From Serpula lacrymans var. lacrymans S7.9 (taxonomy: Eukaryota > Basidiomycota > Agaricomycetes > Boletales > Serpulaceae), in contig NW_006763290.1 of assembly GCF_000218685.1 (NCBI RefSeq), forward strand, positions 1-28,908: 28,908 nt of DNA. Reading direction: 5' to 3'. Positions 19,513-28,392 of the stretch are shown one piece after another (position 1 is the stretch's first letter; each line of letters begins with the position of its first letter). A program made the translations under genes and the position numbers. The notes beneath the pieces are model-generated. The model was given only the letters and a program-made list of their open reading frames with translations, was not told the DNA's origin and made no database searches.

Positions 19513-20597
19513 CAGCCACACAACAATTTCCAACATCTATAAGATCATTTATAGAGCTATATGAGTCTCTATAAATGGCAGAAGTTCTATAACAGGTTTG
19601 ATTACTATAACAGCTTTATGAGTACTTATAGTGCTATAGAGCTCTATATAGCTACCCCCATTTTTCCTGATGGATATGACGTAACACGTGAGTCCTATAA
19701 TCACAAGGCTGGGAAACTGATAGTAACGTCGTAACAAAGGTGTTACCCATGGCCAACATACATAACCAAGGGAAAGCTTGAGTGAATGGGTGTACAATCT
19801 TTTGTTTCTTACAGGTATTATGTAATAATCACGCAACAAAATAACTCGCGGCTACATAGCATGGGAATCATAAGCTTTAAATTAACCAGGATAGCCATTC
19901 AACCTGGAAATATAAGCCCATAAACCGATGGGTGCGGCGGGCGCAGACATCACAATTAACCTGTGAAAAAGCGCATATATGCGCATATAATAGTGACATG
20001 CTGTACAGAAAGTCCATATGGATGACTGACATAACAGTGAGAGCACAGTTTGGGCTAACTTAACCGACAGTAATGGTGGGATATGATGATATAGGCCCGG
20101 ATATTGATAAGTACAGTGGGTTCAGGTGTTACAAGCTATATGGTATATGAAAAAAGCGCATATATGCACATATAATACCAATATGCTGTGCTGCGGCTTC
20201 CCAAAAATGACTAAGCAGCGAGAGGACACAACTAAGCAAGCGATAACACAGTAACACCTTGTGCAATGGAGGGCAGAATGGCACATGAGTTGCAATGCAG
20301 CAAGCTTCACCGCACATACATAACCTAAATTGGGAGTAAAGTGCGGGGCAGAGGTGTGATGCAACAAGTCGCACCACACATCTGATTACATACGTAAACC
20401 AAATTGGGAGTAAATTGCAGGGCAGAATGGCGACTCAGTTGGGGTGCAGCAAGCTGCACCCCAACTTTGTCTGACTTAATAAACCATATAGGGAAAGTAG
20501 TAAACCAAATGAGGAAGGAGATCCAAATATGGGATAGAGCGTCAATGATATAGTGCGATGCTGCACCGCATGACATCATACGTTCCAATTGTTCCAC
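19513..20597. repeat. A/T-rich repeat region, no gene seen
   Basis: The left part is A/T-rich with small TATAGAGCTCTATA-type palindromes. A segment AAAAGCGCATATATGCGCATATAATA...ATATGCTG near 19973-20005 recurs with changes at about 20150-20185. From 20260 to 20470, imperfect units of about 70 bases repeat phrases such as ACATACRTAAMCYAAATTGG, GAGTAAAKTGCRGGGCAGA and ATGCAGCAAGCTTCACC. Short frames here have no coding features. It may be the decayed 3' flank or LTR of the Copia fragment at 20680. Confidence 0.5.
20437..20466. repeat. Perfect 14-bp inverted repeat with AA centre
   Basis: AGTTGGGGTGCAGC is followed by AA and then by its exact reverse complement, giving a 30-base near-palindrome that would form a strong hairpin. 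It lies in the imperfect repeat units of 20260-20470, where the other units keep only part of the pairing. It is unrelated to the 17-bp GGGCGTCC palindrome. Confidence 0.8.
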
Positions 20598-20679
20598 CTA
20601 ATTTGGCTCGTAACTAACCAAATTAGGCAGGAACTCTGCACTGCACACCACAAAAAAGAAGCATGGACTTACGCTCCAG

Positions 20680-22080
20680 GACTGTGTCAACATATTGGCG
20701 TTGCAATAGGGATATTGTTTTGAACGATCACGTTGGATTTCTGTTCCGAGGATGTATTTTGCTTCTACAAGGTCCCGCATTTTGAATATGGATTCGAGTT
20801 TGGCTTTTGTGATATCCATGAGTTTCCGGGATGAAGCTCCTAGGAGGAGGTCATCTACATAGACAACAACAAAGCATATTTGTTTGTTGTCCCGGAATAC
20901 ATAGAGACATGTTTCTGCATTTAGTCTTGTGAAACCGAGCTCCTGGAGCTTGCAATCAAAAGTTTTGTTCCATGTACGACCAGCTTGTTTTAATCTGTAG
21001 ATGGATTTATTCAACCTCCAGCAGTATCCAGGTTGGATAGGAACACCCCTTGGAGGAAGCATGTACAGTTCTTCTTCAAGTTCTCCTTTGAGATAAGCTG
21101 TGGATACGTCCATCTGATCAAGTTCTAGGTCATACTTTGCTGCCAGGGCTAGAATAATTTGCATCAACTCTAAGTTTGCAACCGGAGCAAAAACTTCCTG
21201 GTAATCAATCCCCTCCCTTTGAGTAAAACCTCGTGCAACAATCCGGAGTTTGTATCTCTCAATGTTTCCGTTTTGATCAAACTTGATCCGGAACACAGGT
21301 TTTGATGTGATGGGTTTCACTCCCTTTGGAAGTGGAACAGTGTCATATACTGCACTAGTATTGAGACTTAGGAGTTCCTCCTCCAAGGCAGACTTCCATA
21401 ATTCTCCATCCAGACGTGATAAGGCTTCCTTTAGTGTCCTTGGAAGGTCTGTGTTAGATGGACCGGTACTTGCTATTCCAGCAAAGAATGTCTCCTCTGT
21501 ATCAGATGTTTCTTCATGAACCTCAGGAGTATTAGGTTTCTCCATGGAGTTGTCATGCTGCTCTTTTCAAGACTGTTGCTCATCTAGAGTCCTTTGATAA
21601 TCTCGGTTTTTGTCTGCAGGATGAGTCTGGCAACTGCTTCTGCGTACTCCTAGGACTTCAGTAGGCATGACTGCTCTTTTAGGAACTTGTGCAGGTACTC
21701 CAGGGAGTAGACGCATTTGTGTGTGTGTTGCCCCACTCACTCCTGAAGGTGTTGAATCACTCCTTGGAGGCGTTGGATGCCTTCCAGAAGCTGATCCAAT
21801 GGATAGGCTGTCTAGCTGTATTTGGACTTTTTCCACATCAGCTGGCTGTATGTTGAGGGGCTGTCCTCCCACTGACTGTAACTCTACTTTGGCTTTCCGT
21901 TCTGAAAATGGCCAGTGTTCAGGTCTTGGTTATAGATACTGTTGTGGAAGGTGTCTTAGCTGATCAGGTGCTCCCACTGCTCTCGGAACGTCTCCACGGA
22001 GGTATTGTCCCACTGCTCTCGGAACATCTTCATGCTGATATGGTTCCATTGCTTGTGGAACATCTCCTTGGAGATGTGGT
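20680..22080 (-). pseudogene. Copia reverse transcriptase fragment with hinge region
   Basis: A minus-strand frame encodes an RVT_2-type reverse transcriptase: WKSALEEEL, VFRIKFDQNGNIERYKLRIV, ARGFTQREGIDYQEVFAPV, LDQMDVSTAYLKGEL, and the catalytic YVDD at 20850-20861. Upstream lies a Ser/Pro/Thr-rich hinge that continues in the same frame but is interrupted by TGA at 21567-21569. At 21970-22080 the hinge contains about three 36-base imperfect repeats (each encoding an MFREQW-like phrase) ending at an LTR. Integrase and RNase H are missing, and the frame loses similarity after about 20680. The gag-protease remnant near the telomere could be from a related element, but nothing here shows that they were one copy. 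Confidence 0.85.
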
Positions 22081-22399
22081 TGTTAGTTTTGGTGATTCTG
22101 CACCTTTGTGCTACCTCTATATTTTCATTCCTTTCTCTATCTATCCCTCTACCATTCAGTATTGATTGTGTTCTCTATTATTTCGCCTTTGTGGCTCCTT
22201 TGTTTACCTTTGTTTACAAAACATCGGACAGTACTGCAGAGTCCAATGCTTCCTATTCTCTAGTTACTCAATTGGACTCTAGGTACTGTATACCTGTCAT
22301 ACTCTCTAATAATATAGTTACTCACATTGGACTCTAGTTCCAGTCCCTGATTGCTCTCAGCAAGTGGCTAGACACTTCCTTCAAGCTTTGTTCTTAATA
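22081..22399 (+). mobile_element. LTR A, left partner of an inverted LTR pair
   Basis: This 319-base LTR reads TGTTAGTTTTGGTG...TTCTTAATA and matches 25740-26059 in the opposite orientation. It contains two copies of the AGTTACTCA...TTGGACTCTAG phrase. Its left flank is the Copia hinge and its right flank, GCCCT, is the beginning of SNF2 copy 3. The reverse complement AGGGC is found just right of the second LTR, showing that the segment in between was turned around. Confidence 0.88.
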
Positions 22400-25300
22400 G
22401 CCCTCCTTCACCATAGCGGGTGCGCTGCTCGCTCTTGCCAATCCCGACAACAATCCTTGGGGCTGGGGTCGTTGGCAAGCAATCACCCGCTACCCCACCA
22501 CACCCTGGCTCGTGGAAGATGGTGTTCACAATATCGTCCATTGGAGCGTCCAGATGCGTGAAGCGGTTTCATCATTTGTGGCCTCATTCTTTGCTACACC
22601 GGCCAGCAAGAAGCTTCAAATGACTCAGTGCAAATCAGACACACACGTGGAAGGCCGCACAGCTTGGACATCCTTTGTTAGCGCGAATTGGAAATTGGTA
22701 TGGAAAGCTCAAGATATCATTGACACTACGTTGAAGGAGCAGTCCTGTAGACCTTACGAGGAATGGGCTGGAGGAAATCCCACGATGTAAGTCGTCCAAA
22801 TGTCAAGAGAGTGCTATGATGATTCCACACGTTCACACTCAAATCACTTGTTTAGCTTCTGACTTTAGATAGAGCTCAGGTTCACAAGGCATATCCATTC
22901 CTTGCATACGCACTCTTTGGTGAAGATGGTGCCACCGATGCCACTGCAACCTTCCTCAAAGACAATGTTCAAGACTTCCTCGAGCGGATCATGGCATGCA
23001 CGTGGAACCGATACCGGAAAAATTTGAATCGCAAGCGGGTCAAAATGGTGGAACTTCAGGTGACAGTAAACACATCTTGGCTAGGTATGTTTAATGTTAT
23101 CGCCATTCAATATGATCACACGTTAATTACTCTTATATTCCGCATTCTCATACAGAGTTAACTACAGGTAATATTACACCAACATCAGCTCGCATACAAC
23201 GCTATCTGGCTACTTCAGACAAATTGATTACATTGTTGAAACAATACGACGATTCGGAATCCGTTAAACAGATCAAAGATCAGCGTCAACAAATTGTGGA
23301 TATGCTGGGAGCGATGGGCCTGGATAAGGGAGGCAACAGCAATAAGATGCATGAGTATTGATTTTTTCAAAGTCCTTTTAATAGCATTGAGTTGAGTTGT
23401 TGATTTTGATTACAGGTATCCCTAAAATGTGAAGAGATGCATTGGAGAAACTGGCCACCACGGACCAAGTCTCAGCATTGGAACAAGCCATCTATGAGTT
23501 CATGGAACACTTTGCGGATCAGGAGACGCAAGACTTGCCCGCCCTCAACTTTGAATCAGGAGTATTGGTTGCTTGGAAAAAAGGAGTTGAAGAATTTGTG
23601 GACAAAACCAAGGACAACCTTTGGCGGATACTTGGGTTGGAACAATTGCGCACTCTCCCACATTTTCAGACCAAGACTGATCCCACCACCACGGTTAAGC
23701 CTTGGTCAAATGAAGGGCAGAAATGGCTGGACAAAAATCAAGCAGCGGTTGCACTGACTCCAAAATGGCATCAACTGGTCGGCATTGTAAGGATCATAGA
23801 CAAAATGCTGAAGGGGGAACCAGTATTGCTGATGGATGAGGTTGGCGTAGGCAAAACAATGCAAGCAATTGGAGTGGTAGCATGTGCTGCCTACTTTTGC
23901 AATTTCTATGACATACACGGCAAGTTTCCTGGGATCTTTGGTAAGTAGTACTGCTCGGGCGTCGCGGACAATTAAACTGGCTAACAGTGTTCTTGATCGT
24001 TCTTTAGGTCAATACAAGTGTGCCTCAACTGGGGCCAATCTACCTGATTATCCGACGATCATTGTTTGCCCCACAAACCTCCATGCTCAATTAATGAACG
24101 AGATTGAGCGGTATTTATGTTACGGAACCTTCGACCTTTTGCCTTACACCGGCAAGCCGCAACAATGGGAGCAATAGTGGGAGACCATATGGACACAATC
24201 CAAAATGTCCCCTGGTTGTTGCATTGTACTGGCTCCTCAAACAGTAAGTTTTAATCTCATTGATTTGATTATCTCTCATTAATGATGTAATTTGACTTAG
24301 GCATTGCAAAGCAATTCAGACACCATCTGGGTTGCTTTGGACAGCAACCACGGTGCGCAGCCTCAATTTGCCATTCTGCACCAAAAATGGATCAAAAACA
24401 TGGTCTACAGCCAACAATAGGGTCTTTTTATTATGGACAAAGCTCACATTGCGCAGAAATACAACAAGCTCTACGTCGCAGTTCGGGCTCTACGTCATCA
24501 GGCCAATGTCACTATCGCGCTAACTGCTACACCGGTGCTGACAAGACCATCCGTAAGCCAATGTGAAGAATATTTATTATCAATGCTAATGAATTTGTAT
24601 TTTGAATGTAGGATCTATGGCACGTTGGTCGCTTCATGGGGCTGTCTGGATTTGAAGGCCCCAACAATGACAACAGATATAGGACTATGAACAAGGGGAT
24701 AAACGCATCTCAGCGTAAAGATTGAAGGTCGAGAAAGCAAGACAACCTCGATGCAACCCTTCTTTGTGGTGTCATGGTTGGTAACAACAAATTTGCTAAC
24801 GACGACGCGTCCAAATATTGCACATCCATCCTCAGCTGGATGAATGTCATGCGCGACAAATTTGCGGGTTCAGTAATTTGCAGAACTGTGGACTCAAAGG
24901 ATTTCAGTCAAAAACCCTTACGCTGAGCACCCTCTGCTACTTTCTATGTACGATTGGGAGCACAAAAACTTGCATAACATTGCAAAGGAGCTCATGGATG
25001 ATAATCCAACTGCTGCGTACTACTGCACTGAAAAGGTGAGCTTCCTACGTGGGACAGGCGTCCTGGACACCCCCCGCCTCCACAGACCTTACTTTTACTA
25101 AATCTCACCGCTTTAACAGAATTTTTAATAACGAATTTTGCAGAGCTCTTTACATCCAAAGGCGAATGAAGCCAGGAACACAGAGCCATCGGAGAAGCCA
25201 TCTACATTGGAGCAGTAGCGTGATAAGGCAACGGTGATTGTGAAGCTCAACGTGCTCGGACAAGTGATTGATTATCACCTCCAGCAAGATGGACATCGAC

Positions 25301-25532
25301 CAGTGATGGCAACCAAGGATGGGCCCCATAATTAGCCAGACAATTGGTACAGTTCTTTTGAATGCCACCCAGCAGAGTGCAACAAAATTGTAGTGTATTC
25401 AGCATTCCCGACGTCTAATCACGCAATTTTGGATTTGAGTTATTCATTTACTACCCGACGTACACTTACATTTAAACCGCATTGAAGATTCTTGCCATTT
25501 ATGGCATTGAAGCTGTAGAATTGAATGGAAGC
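22400..25532 (+). pseudogene. SNF2-family helicase-like gene, copy 3 (inverted, truncated)
   Basis: Exons recognised by comparison: 22400-22786, 22856-23084, 23156 to about 23350, 23416-23940, 24008-24243, 24301-24552, 24612-25035, 25144-25434 and part of the ninth, 25498-25532. Exon lengths 229, 525, 236, 252 and 291 match copy 1. The start codon is missing because an LTR lies directly before the second codon. Motifs V, VI and the tail are gone: an LTR piece begins at 25533. Walker A (DEVGVGKT) is intact, but DEAH reads DKAH. Stops lie at 23430, 24175, 24418, 24723, 25216 and 25333. Donors after exons 3 and 8 have lost GT. Palindrome relics are in intron 4 (23957) and intron 7 (25056). It is closest to copy 1 in intron 4. 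Confidence 0.85.
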
Positions 25533-25739
25533 TATTAAGAACAAAGCTTAAGGGAAGTGTCTAACCACTTGCTGAGAGCTATTAGGGACTGGAACTAGAA
25601 TTACTTAACAATGAATAATGGATGTTCAGGGGGGGGAAAGAGGGGAGCTTACATGTGACGAGAATGAGACGGCCAACTGTGATAGTATTGTAAATGATCA
25701 TTCCTGCATCGTACTGCGAGCAAATTACATACAAATAAA
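25533..25739 (-). mobile_element. LTR fragment and short element remnant
   Basis: 25533-25599 matches the first 67 bases of the LTR at 25740 (TATTAAGAACAAAGCTT onward). It is followed by 140 bases of otherwise unmatched sequence containing a purine run (GGGGGGGGAAAGAGGGGAGC, about 25630-25650) that could be a polypurine tract. It is probably the collapsed inside of an LTR element, with the full LTR to its right. The fragment replaces the 3' part of SNF2 copy 3. Confidence 0.6.
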
Positions 25740-26059
25740 TATTAAGAACAAAGCTTGAAGGAAGTGTCTAGCCACTTGCTGAGAGCAATCAGGGACTGGA
25801 ACTAGAGTCCAATGTGAGTAACTAGATTATTAGAGAGTATGACAGGTATACAGTACCTAGAGTCCAATGTGAGTAACTAGAGAATAGGAAGCATTGGACT
25901 CTGCAGTACTGTCCGATGTTTTGTAAACAAAGGTAAACAAAGGAGCCACAAAGGCAAAATAATAGAGAGCACAATCAATACTGAATGGTAGAGGGATAGA
26001 TAGAGAAAGGAATGAAAATATAGAGGTAGCACAAAGGTGCAGAATCACCAAAACTAACA
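25740..26059 (-). mobile_element. LTR B, right partner of the inverted LTR pair
   Basis: This 320-base LTR reads TATTAAGAAC...CTAACA and is the reverse complement of 22081-22399 apart from scattered changes. Its right flank begins AGGGCATGG, which is the SNF2 gene's own start region read on the plus strand. The partner AGGGC is found, reverse-complemented, at 22400-22404. Before the inversion this LTR therefore sat inside the first codons of a minus-strand SNF2 gene with a 5-base target duplication. Confidence 0.88.
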
Positions 26060-26708
26060 AGGGCATGGTTTTTTTAATGTATTCAGTATGAGGTAAAATG
26101 GAATAGGTGAGTTTGGGGGGAGCAGCAGTTTCAAGGACTCAATTTATTCAATGTTTTAAAGGCCAACCCTTTTGACCAGATACATGAGGTGGATATTATA
26201 CTGACACCGTGATACCTGAAGACAAAGCACTATCATTGTCAACTAGAACAATGTAATATCTCATTGATTATTGTACCATTTGATGGACACTGGAATAAAA
26301 ACAAAGCAATTACCTAACCAGCAAGCAACAAAGATCAAAGCAGGTGAAGCAAGGGCTTTTTGGGCTTCCTGGACGCCCACCCACGGCACTACATGTGAAT
26401 CCAGTTGTAAAATGTTATTGTGGTATATGGGTTATGGGTTAACCCAAGCATAAAAGATCAAAGCGGGTGAAGCAAGTGCTTTTTGGGCTTCCCAGACGCC
26501 CACCCGTGGAGCCAGGTGAGAATCCCTTTGTGAAGTGTTATTGTGGTATATATGGCTTAACCCAAGCAACAGAGATCAAAGCGTGTCAAACAAGTGCGTT
26601 GTGGGTGTCCCGGATGCCCACCCCTGGCGCCAGGTGAGAATCCCTATGTAAAGGTTATTGTGGTATATGTTTAACCCAAGCAACAGAGATCAAAGCGGCT
26701 GAAGCAAG
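26060..26708. repeat. Block A': displaced SNF2 upstream region and short array A
   Basis: The stretch is homologous to 9480 to about 10130. It starts with the SNF2 start region (AGGGCATGG), includes the conserved upstream element (26162-26181, with a few changes) and three tandem units with palindromes at 26362, 26485 and 26603. It is the upstream region that once belonged to SNF2 copy 3 and stayed behind when the gene was inverted. Similarity ends at about 26708, where telomere-like bases begin. No gene is seen. Confidence 0.82.
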
Positions 26709-26718
26709 TTAAGGTTAG
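26709..26718. repeat. Interstitial telomere-like motif at a block junction
   Basis: TTAAGGTTAG matches the terminal repeat (G-rich strand) and sits exactly between block A' (left) and block B' (right). A second G/T-rich scrap, GGGTAAGGTT, follows at about 26743-26752 and is absent from the otherwise similar sequence at 15765-15800. Confidence 0.55.
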
Positions 26719-27102
26719 ATGCCCCACTGTGGCAGTAGGTAAGGGTAAGGTTGGCTTTTCAAAGCGTTACAAATGCAAGATGTGGGCTTCCCGGACGCCC
26801 CTTGGTGGCACTGGCTGAAATAATCCTTGGACAAAGCTGCACAAAGCACATCCAGGTGTCCAGGACACCCCACTGTGGCATGAGCTGGGAATGCTTTCTA
26901 GCGCTGTAAAGCAATCCTAAGTGCATTCCAGGTGTCTAGGACACCCCCCTGTGGCACTGAGCTTGGGAGTGCTTTGCTAAGCACTGCAAAGCAACCCTAA
27001 GGGCATTCCGGGCGTCTAGGAAGCCCCAATGTGGCACTGAGCTTGGGATTGCTTTGCAAAGCACTGCTAAGCGTATTCTGGGCTTCCAGGATGCCTAATT
27101 GT
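26719..27102. repeat. Block B': second copy of array B
   Basis: Homologous to 15765-16333, but shorter. Palindromes start at 26784, 26854, 26930, 27010 and 27080. Two of them, at 26854 and 26930, have both arms changed from CG to TG/CA (AGGTGTCC...GGACACCC), so the pairing is kept. The duplicated 193-base unit seen at 16138-16330 is not present here, so either it arose after block duplication or was lost. Confidence 0.75.
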
Positions 27103-27440
27103 AGCACTAAGCTCAGCATTGACGTCTGATCCATACTATGATATACTTTTTGGGAAATCTTTCTTCTATCTAGCGATTGCTTTAGCAATTTCTTCCTCAT
27201 CCACATTGCCTTCATAGAGCTTTTCATGCAGGGACTCCAGTGGTAAACCTTTGATAATATCTAGAGGATTTACAATGTTCCTCAATGACTTACTCATCTT
27301 GGCAGAATAAGCATCTCACATCATCCTATGGCATAACAATTCTTGGAAAGGTACTTGTCTAGTTACTTGTCTGGTTAAGATGAATGTGAAGGACCCAGAA
27401 GAAAAGAATGTCCCAACCTACCTCTAGCATAGATGATGCA
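27103..27440 (-). pseudogene. Second copy of the valyl-tRNA synthetase relic
   Basis: This is a near-identical copy of the relic at 16333-16670, offset by about 10770 bases. It keeps the KMSKS-containing stretch and the GWDILFF segment, with further changes (for example, the NPPDV codons now read NPLDI). Stops are shared with the first copy, so the gene fragment was already dead when the block was duplicated. Confidence 0.68.
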
Positions 27441-27975
27441 TGAGATTGTGCAAAGCACTGCTGAGGGTGTTCTGGGCTTCCAAGATGCCCCAAAGTGGCA
27501 CTGCCCGACCACTGTGCCAAGCACCATACAGTGCATGTCTGGGTGCCGAGTGTTTGGTGCCTTTGCTACCCTCGCTGAAGGGTCAGTGCAATCTTTGACG
27601 CCCAAATAGGTTGCCACAGGACTTGCAACTGAGGTGTGTATCACACCTTTGTGTTCACGTCACACCACTATGTTACATCACAATGCAATCGACCAAAGTA
27701 ATGCAATGTGTACTACTCATCTGTTAAATTGTAACCCTAGACTGGGTGTGCAAGTGCAAATGCCAAACCTCAACCCACAGTGCATATAGTTTGCATCTTA
27801 CGGCATACCACAAGTGCAATTTGGGGTGTCCAAGAAGCCCCTTTATATGCCTTCCTCCCATGGCAGTAGGCAAGTGCTTGCGTGGATATATACCCATACC
27901 CTGAAAAGCATGAAAATTTGGGTAAATTCCAACCCTAGAAATGGGTCTGAACCAACCTACAATGTCTCATAACCA
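27441..27975. other. Remainder of block B', no gene seen
   Basis: Matches 16671-17219 with small deletions (for example, one palindrome near 27590 has lost its left arm). Two diverged palindromes remain at 27474 and 27824. Homology stops after CATAACCA at 27975. Confidence 0.65.
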
Positions 27976-28392
27976 TCTCGGCATTAAAACAATAAGGGGC
28001 ACAATCATTGGCTGATAAGCCATGGTAACATGTGGTACCCCGGTCCGGGTGCGTGTCCAAAATTTTGGACACTGGCTTCCTCTCCCAAGGAGTAGGAGCC
28101 CGGTGGATGGATAGGCCGGCCCGGCCCAAGCGTTATATGGAATTACCTCGAGAAATAGCTCGAGTGCTTCATACACTGCCTGCCAGTTTGCAATAAAATG
28201 AGAAGACTCAGACCAACTGAAGAGCATCTTGCGAAATTACCTAGCCCTCTCTCCTTAGTGGGGGGTAATCTTGGTCAAAATCGCTTCCTCTTTTTCTCAA
28301 CAGCTATCACCACCTCATGACCTTCGGCCGCACGGTGACCACTTAACAGTCTATAGGCTTGTTCTATCTGATAATGGACAGAGCAGAGAAGA
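27976..28392. other. Unrecognised sequence with a palindrome
   Basis: No gene could be assigned. A minus-strand frame (28227-27967) reads SWSESSHFIANWQAVYEAL, ending before a GT-rich site near 28144, which has coding character and may be one exon of a decayed gene or transposon. The GC-rich part (28033-28135) contains the perfect palindrome GTCCAAAATTTTGGAC at 28055-28070 and GGCCGGCCCGGCCC. No link to the SNF2 or palindrome blocks is seen. Confidence 0.35.

Noticed and set aside
351..22080. One Copia element split between 351-1857 and 20680-22080
   Set aside because: No shared LTRs or target duplications link the two pieces, which are 19 kb apart, and neither contains integrase. They are treated as separate remnants.
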